Below are positions 7,925 through 15,615 of a DNA stretch of 36,290 bases, piece by piece. The DNA lies in assembly GCA_910585805.1 (NCBI GenBank), contig CAJUFB010000035.1, forward strand, positions 1-36,290, given 5' to 3'. The position numbers and the translations under genes were made by a program. Numbering within the stretch: position 1 is the stretch's first letter; each line of letters begins with the position of its first letter. The stretch is from an uncultured Acetatifactor sp. Lineage in GTDB: Bacteria; Bacillota; Clostridia; Lachnospirales; Lachnospiraceae. The notes under the pieces were generated by a model. It was not told the DNA's origin. It did not search any database and saw nothing but the letters and a program-made list of their open reading frames with translations.

Positions 7925-9655
7925 ATGCCTTCACAAGAGGATTATCTGAATGAGATGTTAAATGGAACCGCCCGGAATGATGCGCATGCTCCTGATCTGG
8001 AGGATCTGGAGGATATGTCGGAGGAGCAGATCGCACGGCTTCTGGAAGAGGGGAAAGCGGGAAGTCCATCCTACGCAGGAAATGCGGAAGAGGATGTTCT
8101 GGACATGGTCAGCGGCAGCGGGGATCAGGATCTTGAGGAGATACAGGATCTGTTGAGGAAGTCTGACAGGAATGAGACAGTGGATGCGCAGGATGATTTC
8201 CGGGAAGAGGAGAATCCGGCAGACCGGCTGATGGAAGATATAGAGAGGGCTGGGGAGGCAGAAGTGGGAGAGAATGTTGTAGACCCCAAAAGTCAAAAGG
8301 CTTTGGAGAAAAAGCGCCTGAAGGCGGAGAAGAAAGCAGCCAGAGAAGCTGCGAAGGCAGAAAAAAAGGAAAAGCGCGGCGCCAGGAAAAAAGACGGGAC
8401 AAAAGCGGCGCAGGAAGTCTCTTCTCAGAAGCAGGAAAAGGAAACCGTACAGGAATATGATATGCTTGCGGATAAGGATCTGCTGGACAGTATTGTGTCG
8501 GAGGCCGGAAAGGTAGAGCATAGGGAAGAGGAAGAGGCCCCGGTAGATCTTATGGAGCTGGCGGCTTCCCTGGAGGCAGAGAGGAATGTGGATCCGAGTC
8601 AGGAGGTTCCTTATCTGAATGAGGATGCTTCTCTGGAGACAGATACGGATTCCGGCATACTGGCACTGGAACCGGATGAGATTGACGACTATATTCCGGA
8701 TATCAGTGAGACAGGCAGAGAAGAGGAAGCACCGAAAAAGAAGGGAATGGTCTCAAGATTTGTCAGCTTTCTGATGGAAGAAGAGGAAGAGAAGGAAAAT
8801 GAGGATGTCCAGATCTCAGATGAAAATCAGGAGATCATTCGGGAGATGGACAATGAAGAAGCTGCAAAGGCGAAGAAGAAAACGCAAAAGAAGGCGAAGA
8901 AGAAAGAAGGAAAAAAGGAAAAGAAGAAAAAAGAAAAAAAACCTAAGAAAGCCAAGCCGCCGAAGCCGAAGAAGGAGAAGAAACCAAAGGAAGCTGATCC
9001 CTATCCGGGCAGAAAACTCAGCTTTAAGAAGGTATTTCCCATTGTGCTGCTGGGAATTTCACTGGGAGCAGTACTTTTTATTCTGATACATTTGTCTGCG
9101 GACTATTCGGGAAAGCAGACAGCGAAGGACGCTTTTGCGGCGGGGGATTATCAGACCTGTTATGTTAATCTGCACGGAAAGTCGTTGAATGAGACGGAGG
9201 AGCAGATGTACAACAAGTCCCAGTGCATTCTGCATATCAGGATGTGGTACCGGGAATATGAGATGCTGGAAGCCGACGGCGATGAGGCAAAGGCACTGGA
9301 CAGCCTGATACAGAGTGTATACGGGTTTCCGACATTGTATGAGCATGCTTTCCGGTGGGATGCCGAAAACGAGGTTTATGAGGTATATCTGAATCTTCTG
9401 GATATTCTTTCTGATAAATATGGTGTGACAGAGGCGCAGGCCCAGGAAATCGGAGCTCTGAAGAGTGATATTGAATATACGAGAGCGGTCATGGCTCTGA
9501 TAGGAGATTCCGGTTACGGGCAGGAAAACTCTCCGGAAGAGGGGGTAGTGCAGCCGGATGCCGATGGCGGTCTGGAAGGAGATGCCGTAGAGCAGCTGGA
9601 TGAACTGCCGGAGGAAACAGAGATGGGTGCAGGAGATTATATAGATAATCAGTGA
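7925..9655 (+). CDS. Acidic/lysine-rich single-pass membrane protein of unknown function
   Basis: 576 residues. The first roughly 365 are charged and probably disordered: Asp/Glu-rich blocks, a Lys/Ala coiled segment near 124-160, then an extreme Lys tract at about 315-358. One membrane helix follows at about 370-391 (VFPIVLLGISLGAVLFILI), leaving a C-terminal domain of about 185 residues, probably outside. That domain has a helical TPR-like look (DAFAAGDYQTCYVNL) and ends in an acidic tail. With no signal peptide and Lys before the helix, an N-in/C-out topology is likely. GGAGGA at 7914-7919 sets the start. It follows the sirtuin-like gene by 42 bp and may share its transcript. I know no named family and assign no function. 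Confidence 0.85.
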   Translation: MPSQEDYLNEMLNGTARNDAHAPDLEDLEDMSEEQIARLLEEGKAGSPSYAGNAEEDVLDMVSGSGDQDLEEIQDLLRKSDRNETVDAQDDFREEENPADRLMEDIERAGEAEVGENVVDPKSQKALEKKRLKAEKKAAREAAKAEKKEKRGARKKDGTKAAQEVSSQKQEKETVQEYDMLADKDLLDSIVSEAGKVEHREEEEAPVDLMELAASLEAERNVDPSQEVPYLNEDASLETDTDSGILALEPDEIDDYIPDISETGREEEAPKKKGMVSRFVSFLMEEEEEKENEDVQISDENQEIIREMDNEEAAKAKKKTQKKAKKKEGKKEKKKKEKKPKKAKPPKPKKEKKPKEADPYPGRKLSFKKVFPIVLLGISLGAVLFILIHLSADYSGKQTAKDAFAAGDYQTCYVNLHGKSLNETEEQMYNKSQCILHIRMWYREYEMLEADGDEAKALDSLIQSVYGFPTLYEHAFRWDAENEVYEVYLNLLDILSDKYGVTEAQAQEIGALKSDIEYTRAVMALIGDSGYGQENSPEEGVVQPDADGGLEGDAVEQLDELPEETEMGAGDYIDNQ

Positions 9656-9662
9656 TGAGATT

Positions 9663-9758
9663 ATGTCAGATGCGGCAGCCCGGGCAGAGCATGGAATTGT
9701 TGCTGTCAGGCTGCTGTTATGGCTTTATGACAGTGCAGAGAGAAGGCATGAAAAATGA
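9663..9758 (+). CDS. Possible 31-residue leader ORF overlapping hisH start
   Basis: A 31-codon reading frame beginning MSDAAARAEHG ends with a TGA that overlaps the hisH ATG as ATGA (9755-9758), the usual layout for translational coupling. Its own ribosome site is weak (GATGAGATT) and hisH has its own AGAAGG, so it may be chance. It holds only two histidines, so it is not a His-attenuator peptide. Confidence 0.25.
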   Translation: MSDAAARAEHGIVAVRLLLWLYDSAERRHEK

Positions 9759-10420
9759 TTGCAGTAATAGATTATGACGCGGGAAATATAAAAAGCGTGG
9801 AGAAAGCGCTGCTGCATCTGGGGCAGGAAACCGTGGTTACCAGGGACGCAGGGAAGATCCTGGGGGCTGACGGGGTTATATTGCCGGGTGTGGGCGCTTT
9901 CGGAGATGCGATGGAAAAGCTCCGTGCCTATAGACTGACTGAGGTGATCCGGGAATGTGTGGTCAGGGAGATTCCCTTTCTGGGCATCTGCCTGGGGTTA
10001 CAGCTGTTGTTTGACAGCAGCGAGGAGAGTCCCGGGGTGGAGGGGCTTCATATTCTGAACGGAAGGATTCTCCGTATTCCCTCGGAAGGGCAGAAAGTGC
10101 CTCATATCGGGTGGAACGATCTGCATTTTCCCAGGAAAGGGCGGCTGTTTGAGGGGACTGGTGCTCCGAACGGCGTTGTCCCGGATGAGGACCGGGGGAA
10201 TCCGTATGTATATTTTGTACATTCCTATTATCTGCAGGCTTCAGATGAATCCATTGTCACCGCGACTGCGGATTATGGTGTAAAAATTCACGCTTCTGTA
10301 GAGAAGGGGAATGTGTTTGCATGCCAGTTCCATCCGGAGAAAAGCTCCGCGGCGGGGCTGCGTATACTGCGGAATTTTGTGGAGATTGCGGCCTGTCATT
10401 GTAAAACCCGCGAGGGATAA
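9755..10420 (+). CDS. hisH: Imidazole glycerol phosphate synthase, glutaminase subunit HisH
   Basis: Class I glutamine amidotransferase, 221 residues. It releases ammonia from glutamine for HisF at the fifth step of histidine synthesis in the cytoplasm. The catalytic triad is visible: nucleophile C79 in LGICLGLQLLF, with H193 and E195 in CQFHPEKS. The oxyanion-region LPGVGAFGDAM (43-53) and the conserved VPHIGWN (115-121) are also present. It is slightly longer than typical HisH (about 200-210) because of a loop insert at about 137-149 (between LFEGTG and YVYFVHSYY). It is followed, after 243 bp, by hisF. No other early his genes are in the window, so the pathway is split on the chromosome. 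Confidence 0.96.
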   Translation: MIAVIDYDAGNIKSVEKALLHLGQETVVTRDAGKILGADGVILPGVGAFGDAMEKLRAYRLTEVIRECVVREIPFLGICLGLQLLFDSSEESPGVEGLHILNGRILRIPSEGQKVPHIGWNDLHFPRKGRLFEGTGAPNGVVPDEDRGNPYVYFVHSYYLQASDESIVTATADYGVKIHASVEKGNVFACQFHPEKSSAAGLRILRNFVEIAACHCKTREG

Positions 10421-10663
10421 AATCGGCCGCTTTTGCCCGCAGCTGCTCTCGCTCATGAGTCGGGGCATGATGAGCCGGGGGGCATGGCGGTTTTTACTTT
10501 TTGTCCGGCAAATGTTTTTGACCACAAGTATAAGCTGCCCTGTGGTTGCGGTAGTTCCTTCCTTTCAGGCAGGAGCCATGCTTTGGCTACGGATATAGCT
10601 GGCAGGCCGCAGGATGGATTTGGGATCAGAGTGATTTGCATAACCACACGTTATGGAGGACGG
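10421..10663 (+). other. 243-bp spacer between hisH and hisF
   Basis: The spacer stays open in the hisF frame for about 77 codons before the hisF ATG, but the predicted peptide (beginning MPAAALAHESGHDE) does not resemble HisI, HisA or any HisF extension I know. It contains a near-direct repeat of GAGYCGGGG motifs at about 10459-10482 and a small CCACA/TGTGG inverted repeat. I see no promoter or terminator. The long gap is unusual for hisHF, which normally abut or are separated by hisA. Confidence 0.4.
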
Positions 10664-11425
10664 ATGCATACTAAGAGAATTATTCCCTGTCTGGACATCA
10701 AGGACGGAAGGGTTGTAAAAGGAATTAATTTTGTGAATCTGAGGGATGCCGGGGATCCGGCTGACGTAGCTTCCACTTATGATGCGGCGGGAGCGGACGA
10801 GGTGGTATTTCTCGACATTACGGCTTCTTCGGACAGCCGTACTACCCGGCTGGACTGGGTCAGACAGGTAGCGTCACGGCTGTTTATCCCGTTCACCGTG
10901 GGCGGAGGAATCCGCAGTGTAGAGGATTTTCGGGATATTCTGAGAGAAGGTGCAGATAAGGTTTCCGTAAATTCTGCGGCAATCCTGAATCCGGGCCTGA
11001 TTTCCGATGCCGCGGATAAGTTCGGCAGTCAGTGTGTTGTGGTGGCAATTGACGCGAAACGGCGTTCCGACGGGAGCGGCTGGAACATTTATAAAAACGG
11101 CGGCCGTGTGGATGCAGGGCTGGACGCAGTGGAATGGGCTGTGGAAGCCGAGAGCCGGGGAGCCGGGGAAATCCTTCTCACCAGTATGGATGGGGATGGG
11201 ACGAAAGCCGGATATGATCTGGCTCTGACAAAAGCTGTGGCGGAGGCAGTGAAGATACCGGTAATTGCATCCGGCGGTGCGGGAAAGCCGGAGCATTTTT
11301 ACGATGCATTGGTTCAGGCCGGGGCGGACGCAGTGCTGGCGGCAAGCCTGTTTCATTATAAGGAACTGGAAATAAGTCAGTTGAAGACATATTTGCGGGA
11401 ACGGGGTATCAGTGTGCGATTGTGA
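10664..11425 (+). CDS. hisF: Imidazole glycerol phosphate synthase, cyclase subunit HisF
   Basis: (beta/alpha)8-barrel cyclase of 253 residues, the standard length. It joins HisH-derived ammonia to PRFAR to give imidazole glycerol phosphate and AICAR. Both catalytic aspartates are in their canonical places: D11 in CLDIKDG and D130 in VVVAIDAKR. The phosphate-binding loops are TVGGGIRS (78-85) and IASGGAG near 223. The ATG at 10664 is preceded by GGAGGA at 10655-10660 and begins with the family's MHTKRIIPCLD. It is co-directional with hisH and presumably co-transcribed, despite the spacer. Confidence 0.97.
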   Translation: MHTKRIIPCLDIKDGRVVKGINFVNLRDAGDPADVASTYDAAGADEVVFLDITASSDSRTTRLDWVRQVASRLFIPFTVGGGIRSVEDFRDILREGADKVSVNSAAILNPGLISDAADKFGSQCVVVAIDAKRRSDGSGWNIYKNGGRVDAGLDAVEWAVEAESRGAGEILLTSMDGDGTKAGYDLALTKAVAEAVKIPVIASGGAGKPEHFYDALVQAGADAVLAASLFHYKELEISQLKTYLRERGISVRL

Positions 11426-11541
11426 TGCTGATCCGGTATCCTGGGAATTGCGGCTGATAAATGTCGTTTGCGGAGCAGATTTTTGTTTGGGCGGCTTCCG
11501 GACAGGAAGGATGCAGGATAAAGGGAAAGGATGGACAAAAG

Positions 11542-12216
11542 ATGGGAATGATCGAAAATGACTGGCTGGCAGAGCTGGGAGAGGAATTTAATAAACCGTA
11601 TTATAAGGCATTATATGAGTTTGTAAAGACAGAATATAACACCGCACAGATATTTCCGCCGGCAGATGATATTTTCAATGCATTTCATCTGACCCCGCTG
11701 AGTGAGGTGAAGGTGGTCATCCTGGGACAGGATCCCTATCATGATGTGGGACAGGCCCACGGACTTTGTTTTTCCGTGAAGCCGGATGTGAGGATCCCGC
11801 CTTCTCTGGTGAATATTTATAAGGAACTTCATGATGATCTGGGCTGTTATATACCAAATAACGGATATCTTGTAAAGTGGGCCAATCAGGGGATACTGAT
11901 GCTGAATACCGTGCTGACGGTCCGTGCCCATCAGGCGAATTCCCATCGCGGAAAGGGGTGGGAGGAATTCACGGATGCTGCCATCCGGGCGCTGAATAAG
12001 CAGGACAGGCCTATTGTGTTTATTCTTTGGGGAAGGCCTGCCCAGATGAAGGAGAAGATGCTGAATCATCCCAGACATCTGATACTGAAGGCGGCGCATC
12101 CCAGTCCGCTGTCTGCTCACAACGGGTTTTTCGGAAGCAGGCCATTCAGCCAGACGAACAGATTTCTGCAGGAAAACGGGTTGGACCCCATTGACTGGCA
12201 GATTGAGAACGTATAA
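11542..12216 (+). CDS. ung: Uracil-DNA glycosylase, family 1
   Basis: Removes uracil from DNA to start base excision repair. The protein is 224 residues, typical of bacterial Ung. The water-activating motif GQDPYHD lies at 62-68 with catalytic D64. The DNA-intercalating motif HPSPLSAHNGFFG starts at H186. The uracil-binding LNTVLTVR is at 121-128. An upstream ATG at 11461 would add 27 residues not seen in the family, so I start at 11542, after AAAGGATGG; the ATG at 11548 is also possible. It follows hisF closely on the same strand. No unusual features. Confidence 0.96.
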   Translation: MGMIENDWLAELGEEFNKPYYKALYEFVKTEYNTAQIFPPADDIFNAFHLTPLSEVKVVILGQDPYHDVGQAHGLCFSVKPDVRIPPSLVNIYKELHDDLGCYIPNNGYLVKWANQGILMLNTVLTVRAHQANSHRGKGWEEFTDAAIRALNKQDRPIVFILWGRPAQMKEKMLNHPRHLILKAAHPSPLSAHNGFFGSRPFSQTNRFLQENGLDPIDWQIENV

Positions 12217-12230
12217 AGAATACCGGCATT

Positions 12231-12249
12231 TGCCAACCTATACTTGGCA
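12231..12249. promoter_or_regulatory. Perfect inverted repeat between ung and lysA
   Basis: TGCCAA at 12231-12236 and TTGGCA at 12244-12249 flank CCTATAC. The repeat lies 50 bp before lysA. It lacks a T tract, so an operator is more likely than a terminator; the binder is unknown. Confidence 0.3.
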
Positions 12250-12298
12250 CTTTACAACGATTCCTTACGAGTGACGAAAAGCGGAACAGGAGAACAGG

Positions 12299-13576
12299 AT
12301 GGAAAAGAAAGTTTTTGTGACAAAAGAACTGATTGACGATATTGTAAAGGATTATCCAACGCCCTTTCATATTTACGATGAAAAGGGCATCCGGGAGAAC
12401 GCGAAGGCTTTGAAAGAGGCATTTTCCTGGAACCGGGGATATAAGGAGTTTTTTGCAGTGAAAGCCACGCCGAATCCTTTTTTGATGGATATTCTGAGAG
12501 AATATGGCTGCGGTGCGGATTGTTCTTCTTATACAGAACTGATGCTGAGCCATGCGGTGGGGATGAAGGGGGAGGATATCATGTTTTCCTCCAATGATAC
12601 GCCGGCAGAGGAATTTGTGCTGGCGGAGAAGCTTGGCGCTACCATTAACCTGGACGATATTACGCATATTGAATTTCTGGAAAAGACTTTGGGGTATTTG
12701 CCGAAGCGTTTGAGCTGCCGGTTCAATCCGGGAGGATATTTTGCCATGGGGACGGATATTATGGACAATCCCGGAGAGGCAAAATACGGTTTTACGAAAG
12801 AGCAGATGTTTGAGGGGTTCCGTATCCTGAAAGCAAAGGGCGTGGAGGAATTCGGAATACATGCTTTCCTTGCCAGCAATACTGTGACCAACGAGTACTA
12901 TCCGGCACTGGCCAGACAGCTGTTTGAGCTGGCGGCAGAGCTGCAGAAGGAAACCGGGGCACATGTTGCCTTTGTCAATCTTTCCGGTGGGATCGGCATT
13001 CCTTATCACCCGAATCAGGAGCCTAATGATATCAGGGTGATAGGCGAGGGCGTGAGGAAGGCTTATGAGGAAATTCTGATTCCTGCGGGAATGGGAGAGG
13101 TAGCAGTCTATACAGAACTGGGACGCTATATGATGGGGCCTTACGGGCACCTGGTGACGAAGGTGATTCATCAGAAGCATACCCACAAGGAGTATGCAGG
13201 AGTAGACGCCTGCGCAGTGAACCTGATGCGGCCTGCCATGTACGGGGCTTATCATCATATTACAGTGTTGGGAAAAGAAGAAGAGCCCTGTGATCACAAA
13301 TACGATGTGGTAGGTTCCCTCTGTGAGAATAATGACAAATTTGCCATTGACAGAATGCTTCCGGAGGTAGAAATCGGAGACTATATCGTGATTCATGACA
13401 GCGGTGCCCACGGTTTTTCCATGGGATATAATTATAACGGGAAGCTTAAGTCAGCTGAACTGCTGCTCCATGAGGATGGAAGTGTGGAGCTGATCCGCAG
13501 GGCGGAGACACCGAAAGATTATTTTGCTACATTTGACTGCTTTGACATTTATGACAGACTGTTTCATCAGGAGTAA
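12299..13576 (+). CDS. lysA: Diaminopimelate decarboxylase
   Basis: PLP enzyme of 425 residues that decarboxylates meso-diaminopimelate to lysine, the last step of lysine synthesis. The fold-type III barrel carries the Schiff-base lysine K55 in FFAVKATPNP. The Gly-rich phosphate motif appears as NLSGGIGIPY, and the active-site cysteine is C342 in GSLCENNDKF. RPAMYGAYHHI is the family's substrate/PLP region. The LCENNDKF variant of the usual CESGD motif is, from memory, typical of clostridial LysA. AGGAG lies just upstream of the ATG. The gene follows ung and precedes an LD-carboxypeptidase, a pairing that suits cell-wall diaminopimelate turnover. Confidence 0.92.
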   Translation: MEKKVFVTKELIDDIVKDYPTPFHIYDEKGIRENAKALKEAFSWNRGYKEFFAVKATPNPFLMDILREYGCGADCSSYTELMLSHAVGMKGEDIMFSSNDTPAEEFVLAEKLGATINLDDITHIEFLEKTLGYLPKRLSCRFNPGGYFAMGTDIMDNPGEAKYGFTKEQMFEGFRILKAKGVEEFGIHAFLASNTVTNEYYPALARQLFELAAELQKETGAHVAFVNLSGGIGIPYHPNQEPNDIRVIGEGVRKAYEEILIPAGMGEVAVYTELGRYMMGPYGHLVTKVIHQKHTHKEYAGVDACAVNLMRPAMYGAYHHITVLGKEEEPCDHKYDVVGSLCENNDKFAIDRMLPEVEIGDYIVIHDSGAHGFSMGYNYNGKLKSAELLLHEDGSVELIRRAETPKDYFATFDCFDIYDRLFHQE

Positions 13577-13616
13577 GGAAGTCTATATCAATTTCGAAGG
13601 GTAGAGGAGAGACTGG

Positions 13617-14870
13617 ATGAGATATCCGAAATTTTTGCAGAAAGGCGGTACGATTGGTTTTTTGGCGCCTTCCTTCGGCTGTGCAGAGGGAGATTACAGG
13701 TCGGTGGCATTTGACCATGCGTTGAAGAAGTGGCGTGAAATGGGGTATTCTCTGGTGCTGGGACCCAACTGCCGTGCGGCGGAAGGGGTGGGCATCAGCA
13801 ATACGCCGGAAAAATGCGGACAGGAGGTGATGGACTCGTTTCTGTCACCGGAGTCAGACTGCCTGATATCCTGCGGAGGCGGAGAACTGATGTGCGAGAT
13901 TTTGCCCCATGTGGATTTCGCTAAGCTTGCAGAGGCGGAACCCAAGTGGTTTATGGGGTATTCTGACAATACAAATCTGACATATCTGCTTGCCACCCTG
14001 GCGGATACGGCATCCGTTTACGGGCCCTGTGCCGGAACTTTCGGAATGGAGCCGTGGCACGAATCCCTGTATGATGCTTTCGGGATCCTGACCGGGGAGA
14101 AAGCATTCGGGGAGATGGGAGCAAGCCGGAAGAACAGCGGCTGTGCAGGCATGGGGCAGGCTTTAAGCCGGGAAAATAGCAACAGAGCAGGTATGGAGCC
14201 GGCCGTAAACCAGGAGAACAGCAACAGTACAGGTATGAAGCCGGCCGTAAACCAGGAGAACAGCAGCGCTACAGCCGTGGAGGCAGATGACGGCAGGGCT
14301 GCGGAACCGGTTGCCGGAGGGTATACGGTATACGGTTATGCCGGATGGGAGAAAGAATCTCTGAAAGGAGAGGAGAATCCGCTGGCACCTTATCATCTGA
14401 CACAAGACCGTATTCTCCGCTCTTATGTGGGAAGAGACAGGTCTTCTGAGCTTGCATTTTCCGGAAGGCTGTTGGGGGGCTGCCTGGACTGTCTGGTGAA
14501 CCTGTTGGGAACCCGTTTTGACAGGACAAGGGAATATGTGGAGCGTTATAGGGAAGACGGTATTATCTGGTTTCTGGAGGCATGTGACCTGAACGTATTT
14601 TCCATTCGCCGCGCCATGTGGCAGATGGAGGAGGCAGGATGGTTACGGCATGTGAAAGGCTTCCTGATCGGACGGCCCTTAAACGGCGCGCCCATGATGA
14701 ACCTGGATGCCTATGATGCTGTGCTGGAGGTGGCCGGACGAAAAAAAGTGCCGGTGGTGATGGATGTGGATCTGGGGCATCTGCCGCCCATGATGCCGTT
14801 GGTGGTGGGCAGTCTGGCAGATGTGGCTGTGAAAGGGAATGATATTCGGATTGAAATGCGGTTTGCCTGA
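13617..14870 (+). CDS. LD-carboxypeptidase (peptidase family S66) with repeat insert
   Basis: Serine peptidase of 417 residues related to LdcA and MccF. LdcA trims D-Ala from murein tetrapeptides, while MccF inactivates microcin C-type antibiotics; sequence alone does not decide which this is. The Ser-Glu-His triad is visible: S116 in FMGYSDNTN, E321 in WFLEACD and H388 in LGHLPPMM. Between the N- and C-terminal domains (about 166-232) sits a low-complexity insert built on three 14-residue tandem repeats (178-219), not expected in the family. That insert explains the length (usual about 300-350). AGAGGAGA precedes the ATG, and the gene follows lysA by 40 bp, probably in one transcript. Confidence 0.9.
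   Translation: MRYPKFLQKGGTIGFLAPSFGCAEGDYRSVAFDHALKKWREMGYSLVLGPNCRAAEGVGISNTPEKCGQEVMDSFLSPESDCLISCGGGELMCEILPHVDFAKLAEAEPKWFMGYSDNTNLTYLLATLADTASVYGPCAGTFGMEPWHESLYDAFGILTGEKAFGEMGASRKNSGCAGMGQALSRENSNRAGMEPAVNQENSNSTGMKPAVNQENSSATAVEADDGRAAEPVAGGYTVYGYAGWEKESLKGEENPLAPYHLTQDRILRSYVGRDRSSELAFSGRLLGGCLDCLVNLLGTRFDRTREYVERYREDGIIWFLEACDLNVFSIRRAMWQMEEAGWLRHVKGFLIGRPLNGAPMMNLDAYDAVLEVAGRKKVPVVMDVDLGHLPPMMPLVVGSLADVAVKGNDIRIEMRFA
14118..14273 (+). repeat. In-frame 42-bp minisatellite within the LD-carboxypeptidase gene
   Basis: Three 42-bp units lie at 14148-14189, 14190-14231 and 14232-14273; the last two are nearly identical, and a degenerate partial copy lies at 14118-14147. Each encodes 14 residues of the type GMxPAVNQENSNST. 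The unit is a multiple of three, so copy-number change would lengthen or shorten the insert without breaking the frame. Confidence 0.9.
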
Positions 14871-14901
14871 GGGACGGAACCGCTGTTGCATTTACATCTC
14901 T

Positions 14902-14922
14902 GCGCATTGTCTGTCAATGCGC
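14902..14922 (+). terminator. Hairpin after LD-carboxypeptidase gene
   Basis: GCGCATTG (14902-14909) and CAATGCGC (14915-14922) form a perfect 8-bp stem with a TCTGT loop, 32 bp after the stop codon. There is no T tract, so it may stabilise a 3' end instead of terminating. Confidence 0.4.
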
Positions 14923-15018
14923 TGTACATCCTGAAAGCAGCATTTGGATCATAAAATGGAAATCGTTGAAAAAATGAGTGGTAATATGAAAGGTAATTAA
15001 GGTAATCAAGACAGACAC

Positions 15019-15066
15019 AAAATAAAAAGTGCTGAAACCCGTGATTTTACAGGTGTATCAACACTT
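15019..15066 (-). terminator. Terminator of the tRNA-Leu gene
   Basis: Read on the minus strand, AAGTGTTGA (15066-15058) pairs with TCAGCACTT (15035-15027), with one G-U pair, and runs into TTTTTATTTT. It lies directly downstream of the tRNA. Confidence 0.7.
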
Positions 15067-15074
15067 CACATTAC

Positions 15075-15157
15075 TGCCGGCAGCGGGACTTGAACCCGCA
15101 CGTGGTTGCCCACAACAGATTTTGAGTCTGCCTCGTCTGCCATTCCGACACGCCGGC
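15075..15157 (-). tRNA. tRNA-Leu (anticodon CAA)
   Basis: An 83-nt class II tRNA read on the minus strand. The acceptor stem GCCGGCG pairs with TGCCGGC, followed by discriminator A. The anticodon stem GCAGA/TCTGT closes the loop CTCAAAA, giving anticodon CAA for UUG codons. A long variable arm (GTGG-GCAA-CCAC) and the T arm GCGGG-TTCAAGT-CCCGC confirm leucine-type structure. The CCA end is not encoded and must be added after transcription. Confidence 0.96.
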
Positions 15158-15198
15158 TTTTGCTGAAAAAGATTTACATAACCCTTACAACAGGATTT

Positions 15199-15227
15199 AT
15201 TTTAACATAGAAATAGCTTTTTGGCAA
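15199..15227 (-). promoter_or_regulatory. Sigma-A promoter of tRNA-Leu
   Basis: On the minus strand TTGCCA (15227-15222) and TAAAAT (15204-15199) are separated by exactly 17 bp, about 40 bp before the mature tRNA 5' end. Confidence 0.8.
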
Positions 15228-15292
15228 GTACAAATTAAGGTAATTAATGTAAAATTTTTTGATCAGCGGCGCTTCGGTTGTGGTGAGCTGAG

Positions 15293-15472
15293 ATGGACTG
15301 GCTGTACAGCTATCGCTACAGCAGTACTTATAATGGGATTGAGCTGTACCAGTATGACGGACCGGAGAAGATTGCCGCTTATGAGATTCCGAAGGAGATT
15401 AATGGGAAAATGCCGTATTCGTATATGCGGTATTTCGCGGCTGCTTTTGCCATGTTCATGAAATCAACTTGA
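15293..15472 (+). pseudogene. 59-residue ORF, possible remnant of a surface-repeat protein
   Basis: An open frame of 59 codons starting MDWLYSYRY. The segment YEIPKEINGK recalls the IPxxINGKxVTSIG units of BspA-like leucine-rich surface proteins, but the rest does not continue the repeat and there is no ribosome site. I read it as a decayed fragment or chance frame; the BspA link is weak inference. Confidence 0.25.
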
Positions 15473-15495
15473 TTTCCGGAGAGACAGAGAATATA

Positions 15496-15588
15496 ATGAT
15501 AAAAGAGACGGATACAGCCGACATCAGGCGGATGGCATATTGGGCATGGGGAGACGGGGAGACAGTTCCCAGGTATATTGCGGTATAA
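15496..15588 (+). other. 30-codon ORF in a remnant-rich gap
   Basis: A short frame (MIKETDTADIRRM...) with no clear ribosome site and no recognised family. It sits between the previous remnant and the 84-residue gene and may belong to the same decayed locus. Nothing else can be supported in 15473-15600. Confidence 0.15.
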
Positions 15589-15615
15589 CCCGATGATATG
15601 GAAAGGGGTAACGGC

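Noticed and set aside
8850..9000. Purine-rich tract that could be taken for a repeat array
   Set aside because: It is the coding sequence of the lysine-rich tract (AAG/AAA codons), not a regular DNA repeat.
12146..13411. 421-codon minus-strand frame opposite lysA
   Set aside because: Antisense shadow of lysA, rich in His/Arg/Leu as expected from reversed codons.
14148..14273. Possible CRISPR array
   Set aside because: Units are contiguous 42-bp tandem copies without spacers and lie in frame within a gene.
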